Assembly (NCBI RefSeq): GCF_014635285.1
Contig: NZ_BMCR01000002.1
Location: forward strand, 310,001-374,000
Reading direction: 5' to 3'
Length of the DNA: 64,000 nt
From: Stappia taiwanensis
GTDB taxonomy: Bacteria > Pseudomonadota > Alphaproteobacteria > Rhizobiales > Stappiaceae
Of this stretch, positions 34,948 through 43,439 are shown one piece after another. How positions within the stretch are numbered: the first letter of the stretch is position 1; the number at the start of each line of letters is the position of its first letter. The notes beneath the pieces were generated by a model that made no database searches, was not told the origin of the DNA, and saw only the letters and a list, made by a program, of their open reading frames with translations. Both the position numbers and the translations under genes were made by a program.

Positions 34948-35744
34948 GCCGCCGCCCGCGCGGTGGAGGGCTTGGGAAGACGCGCCCACTCGCCCCGCTT
35001 CGCCCAGTGGATCACCTCGAAAGTGCCGTCGTGATGCTCGGCGACGGCGGTGCAGCTTTCCACCCAGTCGCCGGTGTTGATGTAGTGGGTGCCATAGTCG
35101 GTATGGTCCGCCGCATGGTGAATGTGGCCGCAGATCACCCCGTCGACGCCCTGACGCTCGGCCTCCTGGGCCAGCGTCTCCTCAAACTTGCCAATGAAAT
35201 TGACCGCGTTCTTGACCTTCAGCTTGGCCCAGGCCGACAGCGACCAGTAGGTCAGCCCAAGACGCCGGCGCACCATGTTGAGCCCGGTGTTCAGGTTGAG
35301 CGCGGAGACGTAGGCCCAGTCGCCGAGATAGGCGAGCCACTTGGCGTGGCGCACCACCACATCGAACCGGTCGCCATGGATCACCAGATAGCGCCGCCCG
35401 TCCGCCGTCTCGTGGATCGTCTCGTCCACCACCTCGATGCCGCCGAAATGGGTGCCGAGGAAGTCGCGCAGGAACTCATCGTGATTGCCGGGCGTGTAGA
35501 CGATCCGCGCACCCTTGCGCCCCTTGCGCAACAGCTTCTGCACCACGTCATTGTGCAGTTGCGGCCAGTGCCACATGCGGCGCAGACGCCAGCCATCGAC
35601 AATATCGCCGACGAGATAGATGGTCTCCGCATCGTTGTAGCGCAGAAAATCCAACAGAAGTTCGGCCTGACACCCTCGCGTTCCAAGGTGGATATCCGAC
35701 AGGAAAAGCGTTCTGTAGTGCCTGGGTGCTTGCTCGGCGGACAT
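34944..35744 (-). CDS. LpxH-like metallophosphoesterase
   Basis: 266 residues with all calcineurin-type metal motifs: SDIHLG (Asp17, His19), GDIVDGW near 44-50, GNHDEFL near 86, VIHGDRFD and GHIHHA. The spacing resembles UDP-2,3-diacylglucosamine diphosphatases (LpxH), but alphaproteobacteria generally use LpxI for that step, so a related lipid or nucleotide diphosphatase role is just as likely. First gene of a two-gene unit, overlapping the GT4 gene by 4 bases. Cytoplasmic or peripheral on the inner membrane. Confidence 0.83.
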   Translation of the reverse strand: MSAEQAPRHYRTLFLSDIHLGTRGCQAELLLDFLRYNDAETIYLVGDIVDGWRLRRMWHWPQLHNDVVQKLLRKGRKGARIVYTPGNHDEFLRDFLGTHFGGIEVVDETIHETADGRRYLVIHGDRFDVVVRHAKWLAYLGDWAYVSALNLNTGLNMVRRRLGLTYWSLSAWAKLKVKNAVNFIGKFEETLAQEAERQGVDGVICGHIHHAADHTDYGTHYINTGDWVESCTAVAEHHDGTFEVIHWAKRGEWARLPKPSTARAAA

Positions 35745-35962
35745 GATGACCTCCCGACCTGGGTTCGCCGAGAGTAGTGCGCGACTTCGGTCTCAGAAAT
35801 ATGACAGCGCCCGACAAAAGAGCGTAAGGCTTGCTTGCCGGCATGGCCGCGCGGAGCCCCAGCTCAGCCGCTGCCGCGATGGACAGGCGAGCGCGTTTCC
35901 CGCTAACAGACAAGAAGGAAATCCGGGCCTTACCGGCTTGGCAAAAAATGGGAGGAAGGGTC

Positions 35963-36742
35963 ATGGACCTGGGTATTTCCGGCCGCAAGGCAATCGTTTG
36001 CGCATCGAGCCGGGGGCTTGGGCGCGGCTGCGCCGAGGCGCTTGCCGAAGCCGGCTGCGATCTGGTGATCAACGGTCTCGACCCGCAGCGGCTGGAGGCA
36101 ACGGCGGCGGATCTGCGCGCCCGATTCGACGTCACCGTCGAGGCGGTCGCCGCCGACATGTCGACGCTTGAGGGTCAGAAGGCCGTGCTCGCGGCCTGCC
36201 CGCAGCCGGACATTCTGGTCAACAACAATGGCGGCCCGCCGCGCCGCGACTTTCGCGAGCTGGACCGGGAGGCAATGATCGCCGGCGTCATCCAGAACAT
36301 GATCTCGCCCATCGAAATGATCCAGCAGGTCGCCGACGGCATGGCCGAACGCGGTTTTGGCCGCATCGTCAACATCACCTCGATCACGGTCAGGATGCCA
36401 ATCGAGGGGCTCGACCTGTCCAGCGGTGCCCGGGCCGGGCTGACCGCCTTCCTCGCCGGGGTCGGGCGGACCTATACTCACCGCAATGTGACGATCAACA
36501 ACCTGCTGCCGGGCAAGATGGACACCGACCGGCTGCGCGGCGGCTTCGCGCGCGCGGCAGCCCAGAGCGGTGCCAGCGTCGAAGAGGTGCGCGCGGCACA
36601 GGCGGCGGAAATCCCCGCCCGCCGCTTCGGCACCGCCGAGGAATTCGGTCAGGTCTGCGCTTTCTATTGCTCACGGCAGGCCGGCTATGTCACCGGCCAG
36701 AACATTCTGGTCGACGGCGGTCTTTATCCGGCGGCGTTCTGA
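35963..36742 (+). CDS. Atypical short-chain dehydrogenase/reductase (FabG-like, degenerate active site)
   Basis: 259 residues from ATG 35963, which has GGAGGAAGG upstream; longer in-frame starts add unrelated sequence. The fold is SDR, but the glycine motif reads ASSRGLGRG instead of TGxxxGxG, and aligning from Ser140 (VNITSI) the catalytic Tyr and Lys positions are Ser153 and Arg157 (in SSGARAGL). NNNGGPP replaces the usual NNAG region. This fits the subgroup described as beta-ketoacyl-ACP-reductase-like SDRs lacking the perfect NAD motif and catalytic tetrad. The reaction is therefore uncertain. The C-terminal NILVDGGLYPAAF is normal for SDRs. A terminator follows. Confidence 0.87.
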   Translation: MDLGISGRKAIVCASSRGLGRGCAEALAEAGCDLVINGLDPQRLEATAADLRARFDVTVEAVAADMSTLEGQKAVLAACPQPDILVNNNGGPPRRDFRELDREAMIAGVIQNMISPIEMIQQVADGMAERGFGRIVNITSITVRMPIEGLDLSSGARAGLTAFLAGVGRTYTHRNVTINNLLPGKMDTDRLRGGFARAAAQSGASVEEVRAAQAAEIPARRFGTAEEFGQVCAFYCSRQAGYVTGQNILVDGGLYPAAF

Positions 36743-36769
36743 GCGCACCGTCTCTCCATTCACGCAAAA

Positions 36770-36799
36770 GGCCGGCGGATCGCTCCGCCGGCCCTTCTT
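36770..36799 (+). terminator. Rho-independent terminator after the SDR gene
   Basis: A perfect 10-base stem GGCCGGCGGA (36770-36779) / TCCGCCGGCC (36784-36793) with loop TCGC, followed by CTTCTT. On the minus strand it is followed by CTTTT, so it may also serve the convergent fadL gene. Confidence 0.87.
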
Positions 36800-36848
36800 C
36801 ATGTGGACGCCCCCTGTCCACACTCAACGATCAAAGGCTCGTCCCGCC

Positions 36849-38171
36849 TCAGTACTTGCGGATCGGATCCAGTTCCGGCCGCTCGACCGGCCCGCCCCAG
36901 GTGTAGCGCAGCGAGGCCGAGACGATATTCACGTTGGCATCCACATTCGAGCTGTAGGTACCAAGGGCCGGAACATAATCCTGATGGCCCGGCCCGATGT
37001 TGACCCGGGTATCGGCGGTGCGGATGTAGGTGTAGCCGAAGTCCATCGCCAGATTGTCCATCACCTGGTAGCTGGCACCGGCCGACAGCCACAGCCGGTC
37101 ATTATCCGGCAGGCGGGTGGAGCGAATGTCCGTGTCGATCGGCGACAGTTCATAGCCGATACCGGCGCGCAGGGTCAGATCCTCGTTGAAGTCATATTCG
37201 CCGCCAATCGAGAAATACCAGCCATCGCTGTAGTTGAACGGCAGCGCCTTCGCCACCGTGCCATTGGGCATAACAGCGCGCGGGGTCTTCAGCCGGCTCC
37301 AATTGGTCCATTCCACGGTGCCGAGAACGCGAAACGCGTCGGTCACCCGCTGCTTGACCGACAGGTTGACCATATCGGGCGTGATCAGATTGGCGGTGAT
37401 CGGGGCGATGCCACTTGGCGAGGAGACCGTTCCACCCAGTTGATGCGCCACACCGGACCGGTATCCAAGGCCGATTTCCGTTCCCGCGATTGGCTTGAGG
37501 GTCACACCGGCGGTAACACCGAAGCCGATGTCATCGCCCTCCAGCGCGGCGGTCGGAAAGCCCGGGACGTTCGGAACGCCGGTCTTCAAGGACACGGCGA
37601 ACTGCTGGATCTGCAGGCCGAAGGCGAAGGACAGCATCTCGTTGAACTTGTAACCGATCATCGGCGTCACATTCAGCGAGGCGGCCTTGGAGGAGCGGGA
37701 GTAGAACTGGCCGGCCCAGTTGTCGTTCGGCTTGGTCGACAGGCCGAAGGGCGCGTTGATCGCCACGCCGAAGAACACCTGATCGGTGACCTTGTAGGCG
37801 GTATAGCTCGCCGGAATATAGGCGTCATTGGCGATATCGCCGGAGGGCGCGGAACTGTTGGGCAACACGATGCCGAATGGTGGAAGCGCCACGCCCGAGG
37901 ACGTGAAGGTGCCATCCATCTTCGCCGTCGGCATGAGCAGCGTGTTGTGCGCCTCGAAGGTCAGCCCGTCGGGCGCACCGGTGATCGTCGCCGGGTTCCA
38001 GAAGATCGAGGAGATCGACGGGCCGGTGGTGCCGTAGCCGGCGAACGACATGCCCTGATAATAGGAGCTCTGCTCACGCAGGGCGAACCCGCCCGCGGAA
38101 GCTTCGGTGGCGATCCCCACGGCGGTCAGCGCCGACACGGCCAGAAGCGCGTTCTTAATCCTGTTTGTCAT
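36849..38171 (-). CDS. fadL: FadL/OmpP1/TodX-family outer membrane channel
   Basis: 440 residues from ATG 38171 (MTNRIKNALL). A Sec signal ends at ATEASA, about residue 26, and the mature protein starts GGFALREQSSYYQG, with the N-terminal plug signature ISSIFWNPATITG of FadL. The rest is a beta-barrel pattern with aromatic strands and a C-terminal segment rich in SLRYTWGG. FadL channels let long-chain fatty acids or other hydrophobic compounds cross the outer membrane. An acyl-CoA ligase gene in this window (53227) could act downstream. Monocistronic, with a long upstream region. Confidence 0.9.
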   Translation of the reverse strand: MTNRIKNALLAVSALTAVGIATEASAGGFALREQSSYYQGMSFAGYGTTGPSISSIFWNPATITGAPDGLTFEAHNTLLMPTAKMDGTFTSSGVALPPFGIVLPNSSAPSGDIANDAYIPASYTAYKVTDQVFFGVAINAPFGLSTKPNDNWAGQFYSRSSKAASLNVTPMIGYKFNEMLSFAFGLQIQQFAVSLKTGVPNVPGFPTAALEGDDIGFGVTAGVTLKPIAGTEIGLGYRSGVAHQLGGTVSSPSGIAPITANLITPDMVNLSVKQRVTDAFRVLGTVEWTNWSRLKTPRAVMPNGTVAKALPFNYSDGWYFSIGGEYDFNEDLTLRAGIGYELSPIDTDIRSTRLPDNDRLWLSAGASYQVMDNLAMDFGYTYIRTADTRVNIGPGHQDYVPALGTYSSNVDANVNIVSASLRYTWGGPVERPELDPIRKY

Positions 38172-38722
38172 ATCCGGTTTTTTCCTCCCAACAACGCAAA
38201 CGCGGCGCACCACCCCTGTGCACTCTTAACGTTAGCGTCATGTTGGGCAGGAAATCCCGGTCAGGCAAACCCGTAGCAGCGCCTCCCGGGCACCTCACTA
38301 GTCCCGAAAACTGGCGGCTTTCGGCCATTCCGCAACGGAAGAAGATCGGCTTCGGCGGGAGATTTGCCAGAATTCGTTCGATTTGTGTCAATTTGATTGC
38401 GGTCGCGATCATCGATCGAACGAATGCCTATATTTTAGGCAGGTCAGACCCCAAAATGACGCCCCCTCGATTTGGTCGAAGCTGTGGCAAAAATGCGACA
38501 GGCGCACCTGTCAAAACAACCAGTGATAGCGAATCACATGACGCCACACAGACGAAATCGCGAATTGGAACAAAGTTCCGCATGACGGACCTTGCGTCGC
38601 GAACGTACCTCCTATCGCCCGTATAAAGCCTCAGGTTGCGGCGGAGAAATGCAGCGAACGGACGCCGCCGCGCATGGCTCGGCGCCCGCCCTCCCCGCCG
38701 GCCGAAACCGACGGGGCGCGCA
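38172..38722 (-). promoter_or_regulatory. 551-base fadL upstream region with several inverted repeats
   Basis: No credible gene is seen. A perfect 11-base inverted repeat, ATTCGTTCGAT (38372-38382) / ATCGAACGAAT (38415-38425), lies about 200 bases before fadL. Further perfect repeats follow: GCCTA/TAGGC (38426-38440), GACAGG/CCTGTC (38497-38512), GTGAT/ATCAC (38523-38537) and GGAAC/GTTCC (38567-38579). The stretch is AT-richer than its surroundings. It should hold the fadL promoter and operators, and the 3' end of the RND transcript near 38700. Confidence 0.5.
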
Positions 38723-41700
38723 TCACTCCGCCGCCTGCGGCAGAACCGTCGCGGGGTCCGTTTTCCGTTCTGCCGTGTCCGTGTTCCGCTGGCTGTCTCC
38801 GCCCTCCGGCTCAAGCATCTCCGCGTCGGTCCTGTCGAGCCGCCGGCGGAACCACAGGGCATAGAGCGCCGGCATGAACAGCAGCGTCAACACCGTGGCG
38901 ACCGTCAGCCCGCCGATCATCGACACCGCCATCGGCCCCCAGAAGATGCTGGTGGTGAGCGGGATGAAGGCGAGAACGGCAGCCAGCGCGGTCAGGATCA
39001 CCGGCCGTGCCCGGCGCACGGTGGATTCGACGATCGCCTGACGCATGGTCGCGCCGGCGGCAAGATCGTGCTCGATCTGGTCGGCGAGGATTAGCGTGTT
39101 GCGCATCACCATGCCGCCAAGGGCGATCACCCCGAGAATGGCAACAAAGCCAAAGGGTTCTCCGGAGATCAGCAGCGCTGCCACCGCCCCGACCAGCCCC
39201 AGCGGGAAGGTCAGGAACACCAGGATCATCTTCGAGAAGGACTGCATCTGGATCATGATCAGCAGCATCATCGCCAGCAGCATCACCGGGAAGACCTTGG
39301 ACAGCGCCGCATTGGCTTTGCCTGATTCCTCCGCCGCGCCGCCCGCATCGATGCGATAGCCCGGCGGCAGCGTCGCCTCGATGGCCTCGATCTGCGGCAT
39401 CAAGGCCGCCGTCACATCCGGCGCCTGCACGCCGGGCATGATGTCGGAGCGCACCGTCAGCACCGTTTCGCGGTTGCGACGCCACAGGATCGGCTCTTCC
39501 GCCTGATAGCTGATCCGGGCCACCTGTGAGACCGGAATGGCCTGCCCGTTGCGCACCGCGATCACCAGATCGCCGATATCGCCGAGCGCCGCCCGTTCCG
39601 CCGCATCGGCGCGCACCACCACGCCAACCGAGTGCCGGCCATCGCGCAGGCTGGTCGCCTCCGCCCCCGACAACAGCGCCTGCAGGGCAAGGCCGATTTC
39701 CTCGCTGGTCAGTCCCAGCGCCCGGGCCCGGTCCTGGTCGACCGAAAGGCGCACCGACTTGACCTTCTCGCCCCATTGCAGCTCGGTGTCGCGGGTATCG
39801 GGATTGGCGCGCATGGCAACCTGCACCCGGGCAGCGATGCGCCGGACCTCCTCGATATCCGGCCCCACCACCCGGAACTGCACCGGATAGCCGACCGGCG
39901 GCCCCAGTTCGAGCCGGTTGGCGCGTCCACGCACCGCCCCTTCGCTGGCCGCGAAGCGGGCACGCAGCTCCGCCAGCAGCTTTTCGGCGTGCTCCCCGCC
40001 CTTGGTCTGGATCAGGATCAGCGCGTAATTCGCATTCGGCAGCGCCGGATTGTAGGCGAGGAAGAAGCGCGGCGCGCCGGCGCCGATGTAGGAGGTGAAA
40101 TACTCAAGATCCGGGCTTTCGGCGAGCATCGCCTCCACCGCACGCACCTCCCGCTCCGTCGCGGCAAAGGCCGCCCCTTCCGGACCGCGCAGGTCAACGA
40201 GGATTTCCGGCCGGGAGGAGTTGGGAAAGAACTGCTTCTTCACAAAGCCCATGCCGTAGACCGCCGAGGCCAAGAGCCCCACCGTCAGGAGCACGACCGG
40301 CAGGCGGAAGCGCACCGCGCCGGAGATCATGCCGCGCAAGGCATTGTAACCGCGCGTGCGATAAATCGCGTCCTCGTCCACATCCCCGCGCTCCGCCGCG
40401 TGGCGTTCCAGCGAGCGCGGCAACAGCTTCAGGCCGAGGTAAGGGGTGAACACCACCGCCACCAGCCAGGAGATCAGAAGCGCGCTGGTCACCACCCAGA
40501 AGATGCCGCCGGCATATTCGCCGGCCGAGGATTTGGCAAAGCCAACGGGGAGGAAGCCAGCCGCCGTCACCAGGGTGCCGGTCAGCATCGGAAAGGCGGT
40601 CGATTCCCAGGCGAAGGTCGCCGCCCGGTACCGGTCCCAGCCCTGCTCGATCTTCACCACCATCATTTCGATGGCAACGATCGCATCATCCACCAAAAGG
40701 CCGAGCGACAGGATCAGCGCCCCCAGCGAGATCCGCTCCAGGTCGATGCCCATCTGCAGCATCACCAGGAAGGTGCCGGCAAGGGTCAGGGGCACCGACA
40801 GGGCAACGACGATCCCGGTGCGAAAGCCCAGCGACAGGAACGACACCAGGAGGACGATGGAAATCGCCGCGACGAATTTCAGGAGAAACTCGCCAATCGC
40901 CTCTTCCACGACTTCCGGCTGGTTGGAGACCTGATGCAACTCGGCGCCGAGCGGCAGCCGGGTGCGGATCTGCGAAACCTTCTCCGCCAGACGTTCGCCA
41001 AGCTCCAGCACGTTGCCGCCATCGGCCATGGCCACGCCGAGCATGATCGCCGGCTTGCCATTGTAGCGGGCGGCGAAGCGCTGCGGATCGGAAATGCCGC
41101 TATGGATCCGCGCCACATCGCCCAGGCGGAAGGTCCGCTCGCCCGCCCGCACCGGCACCGCCGCCACCGCTTCGACACCGGCGAGCTTGCCGCTCACCCG
41201 CACCTGTACCGTTTCGCTGGGGGTGTCGACCGAGCCCGATGGCACCACCGCGTTCTGCCGCGCCAGCGCATCGAAGATGGCGCTGATCGGAATGCCGAGC
41301 GTCGCCATCTTGGCGTAGGAGATATCGACGTAGATCTTCTCGTCCTGCTCGCCGAACAGCTGCACCTTTTCCACGCCCGGGACGGACAGCAGCGATTGGC
41401 GCGCCATCTCCGCCAGGTCGGACAGTTCCGACCAGTGGGCATCCGGCGCGGTGATCGCATGCACCTGCACGAAGACATCGGAATATTCGTCGTTGAAGAA
41501 CGGTCCAAGCACGCCGGCCGGCAGATCGCCGCGAATGTCGCCGACCTTCTTGCGCACCTGATACCACAGATCGGCGACCTCCGAGGGCGGGGTCGCGTCG
41601 TCGAGCACGATCTGCGTCGCCATGAACCCGGGGGTGGCGTAGGTTTCCAGCCGCCCCAGCCAGGGCAGGGTCTGCAGCCGGGTCTCGATCTGGTCGGCCA

Positions 41701-41896
41701 CCTGCTCCTGCATTTCCTGGGCGCTGGCGCCGGGCCAGGCGGCGGTGACCACCATCACCTTGACGGTAAAGGCCGGATCCTCGTTGCGCCCCAGGTTGGT
41801 ATAGGACCAGATCCCCGCCGCCGCGGTGACGAGGATGAAGAACAGCACCAACGCCTGATGGCGCAGCGCCCAGGCGGAAAGGTTGCACCCGCTCAT
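38723..41896 (-). CDS. RND-family efflux permease
   Basis: 1,057 residues, standard RND size, with 12 spans: one at the N terminus (LVLFFILVTAAAGIWSY), six in the centre, with LGLLVDDAIVAIEMMVV holding the proton-relay aspartates of span 4, and the C-terminal half with FGFVAILGVIALGGMVMRN. Two large periplasmic loops are present. The NEDPAF near residue 38 and general pattern point to the AcrB/HAE1-like group that exports drugs or solvents rather than metals. It overlaps its adaptor gene by 4 bases (ATGA). No outer membrane factor gene is attached, so a TolC-type channel elsewhere must serve. Confidence 0.94.
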   Translation of the reverse strand: MSGCNLSAWALRHQALVLFFILVTAAAGIWSYTNLGRNEDPAFTVKVMVVTAAWPGASAQEMQEQVADQIETRLQTLPWLGRLETYATPGFMATQIVLDDATPPSEVADLWYQVRKKVGDIRGDLPAGVLGPFFNDEYSDVFVQVHAITAPDAHWSELSDLAEMARQSLLSVPGVEKVQLFGEQDEKIYVDISYAKMATLGIPISAIFDALARQNAVVPSGSVDTPSETVQVRVSGKLAGVEAVAAVPVRAGERTFRLGDVARIHSGISDPQRFAARYNGKPAIMLGVAMADGGNVLELGERLAEKVSQIRTRLPLGAELHQVSNQPEVVEEAIGEFLLKFVAAISIVLLVSFLSLGFRTGIVVALSVPLTLAGTFLVMLQMGIDLERISLGALILSLGLLVDDAIVAIEMMVVKIEQGWDRYRAATFAWESTAFPMLTGTLVTAAGFLPVGFAKSSAGEYAGGIFWVVTSALLISWLVAVVFTPYLGLKLLPRSLERHAAERGDVDEDAIYRTRGYNALRGMISGAVRFRLPVVLLTVGLLASAVYGMGFVKKQFFPNSSRPEILVDLRGPEGAAFAATEREVRAVEAMLAESPDLEYFTSYIGAGAPRFFLAYNPALPNANYALILIQTKGGEHAEKLLAELRARFAASEGAVRGRANRLELGPPVGYPVQFRVVGPDIEEVRRIAARVQVAMRANPDTRDTELQWGEKVKSVRLSVDQDRARALGLTSEEIGLALQALLSGAEATSLRDGRHSVGVVVRADAAERAALGDIGDLVIAVRNGQAIPVSQVARISYQAEEPILWRRNRETVLTVRSDIMPGVQAPDVTAALMPQIEAIEATLPPGYRIDAGGAAEESGKANAALSKVFPVMLLAMMLLIMIQMQSFSKMILVFLTFPLGLVGAVAALLISGEPFGFVAILGVIALGGMVMRNTLILADQIEHDLAAGATMRQAIVESTVRRARPVILTALAAVLAFIPLTTSIFWGPMAVSMIGGLTVATVLTLLFMPALYALWFRRRLDRTDAEMLEPEGGDSQRNTDTAERKTDPATVLPQAAE

Positions 41897-43086
41897 TGCA
41901 GCGCCCCCACCTGCACCCGCGCCGACGCCGGGCGCCGCTCAAGACGCACCTCAAGGTCCGCGTCGAGGCGATGAACGCCCATGCTGACCACCAGATCGCC
42001 CGGGCGCAGACCGCCGGTGACGAAAGCCTGTTCGCCGGACAGCCGGGAGACGGTCACCGGCACCGGCTCCACATGGGAGGCTCCCTCCTTGCCGCGCCAG
42101 ACATGGGCCGCCTCGCCCTTGTACCAGACAGCGGAGAGCGGAACGGCCATCTCGCCTTCCGCCCCGCTCAAGGTGAGCTTGACCACTGCTGTCATGCCGA
42201 GCCGGGCCAGATCGTCGGGATCCTCCATGGCAAAGCGGGCGGTGAAGGTGCGCGCCGCCGGGTCGGCCTGGGGCGACAGCTCGCGCAGCCGCGCGGCCAG
42301 CGGCCGATCCGGCGCCACCCACAAGGTGATCTCGGCCCGGGCGGTGCCGATTGCCTTCACATAGGTTTCCGGGATCGCCACCTCGGCCTCGCGCTCGCCG
42401 TGGCGGGCCATGCGCACGATCGGCTGACCGGCGGCGATCACCTCGCCGGGCTCGGCCAGGGTCGCCGTCACCACCCCATCGACCTCGGCCACAAGGGTGG
42501 CATAGGCCAGTTGGTTTTCCGCCAGCCGCTCGCGTTCCCGCGCCGCCTTCAGGGTCTCCGCCGCCGCATCGGCGCCGGCCACCGCCCGGTCGAGCGCCGC
42601 CTGGCTGACATGCCCCTTCTGTTTCAACGCCCGCAGCCGGGTCAATTCATCGGCGCTGCGCTCCGCCTCCGCTGCCGCCGCGCGCGCCCGAGCGGTTTCC
42701 GCCCGCATCGCCACCTGAAGATCATCCGCGTCGAGCCGGCCCAGCACATCGCCGCGCGTCACCAGATCGCCAACATCGACGGTGCGTTCCGCCAGCTTGC
42801 CGCCGACCCGGAACGCCACCGGCGCATCGCTGCGTGCCCGCACCGTGCCGGAAAACTCAAGCGTCTGTTCAGAGGCCGCCACCACCGGCTCGACCCAGAC
42901 CGTGCGCGGCGGCGGCGCCACGACATCCTCCGCCGCATCCGGCTGGCATCCGGCGAGCAGGCTGGCGACCAACCCCAGAGCCAACAGCCGGGGAGCCACA
43001 GCCGCGCCCCCGCGCGCTGCCCGCCACAATCCGGCGTGCCTTGCTCGGCGCCGGCTCGGCGTCATGAAATCGGTCATTCCTGGCAT
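41893..43086 (-). CDS. RND periplasmic adaptor lipoprotein (HlyD/AcrA family)
   Basis: 397 residues from ATG 43086 (MPGMTDF), chosen for GGAG eight bases upstream; a TTG at 43104 would add six residues. A lipoprotein signal with lipobox SLLAGC follows a basic start. Then come the lipoyl halves (VDVGDLVTRGDVLGRLDADD and VVTATLAEPGEVIAAGQPI) around a coiled coil (about residues 110-190), and beta-barrel and membrane-proximal domains to the end. It joins the RND permease to an outer membrane channel. First gene of the pair, divergent from the TetR regulator. Confidence 0.92.
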   Translation of the reverse strand: MPGMTDFMTPSRRRARHAGLWRAARGGAAVAPRLLALGLVASLLAGCQPDAAEDVVAPPPRTVWVEPVVAASEQTLEFSGTVRARSDAPVAFRVGGKLAERTVDVGDLVTRGDVLGRLDADDLQVAMRAETARARAAAAEAERSADELTRLRALKQKGHVSQAALDRAVAGADAAAETLKAARERERLAENQLAYATLVAEVDGVVTATLAEPGEVIAAGQPIVRMARHGEREAEVAIPETYVKAIGTARAEITLWVAPDRPLAARLRELSPQADPAARTFTARFAMEDPDDLARLGMTAVVKLTLSGAEGEMAVPLSAVWYKGEAAHVWRGKEGASHVEPVPVTVSRLSGEQAFVTGGLRPGDLVVSMGVHRLDADLEVRLERRPASARVQVGALQ

Positions 43087-43164
43087 GGCGATGGCTCCAG
43101 ACAATTGCCGGCGTGGCGGTTGTCACCCGCCGACGCAGTCCCGCCAGCCCGTCGCTGGCAGCGC

Positions 43165-43212
43165 AGGCCTGCTATATTTGCGTAAAACTGACGATTGTCA
43201 ATAAACGTCAGA
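43165..43212 (-). promoter_or_regulatory. Promoter and operator of the RND pair
   Basis: On the minus strand TTGACA (43201-43196) and ATATAG/TATAGC (43177-43171) form a sigma-70-like promoter with an 18-19 base spacer. A perfect 6-base inverted repeat CTGACG (43188-43193) / CGTCAG (43206-43211) brackets the -35 box, the expected place for a TetR-type repressor made from the divergent gene. Confidence 0.6.
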
Positions 43213-43439
43213 GAATATATATCAGAAGTCAGCAGTTGACGGATCTCCATGTGGCTCGCATGTTCCAATGGAGATGGAATCTTCCCCATCCGGCTTCCGG
43301 ATGGCGAATGGCGTTCGGTCTGCGTCCCGGGGCGCGCGCATGGCGCGGCAGGCCCCGAACGGAGCGCCGGTCGCCGTGCGGACGAACGTCGCCCACCGGC
43401 GACACCTCCGCCAGCGGAACACATGTGATTGGACAGCCC
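43213..43439 (+). promoter_or_regulatory. Rest of the divergent region before the tetR-type gene
   Basis: Together with 43087-43212 this makes a 353-base gap. AT-rich TATATAT lies at about 43215-43221, followed by further GTCAG/TTGACGG elements (43228-43242). The remainder up to 43439 is GC-rich and I see no credible gene there. Confidence 0.35.

Noticed and set aside
36570-38276. A 568-codon plus-strand frame covering the SDR end and fadL
   Set aside because: It crosses a terminator and two real genes and has shadow-type composition.
38165-38626. A 153-codon plus-strand frame in the fadL upstream region
   Set aside because: No ribosome site, odd composition, and it overlaps the inverted-repeat cluster; more likely non-coding.
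39632-41974. A 780-codon plus-strand frame across the RND permease gene
   Set aside because: Antisense shadow rich in His/Arg/Gln; the minus-strand frame is a complete RND permease with all motifs.
43113-43439. N-terminal extension of the TetR protein by 109 residues
   Set aside because: The added sequence lies over the divergent promoter and operator and has no TetR-like content; the ATG at 43440 starts just before the HTH.
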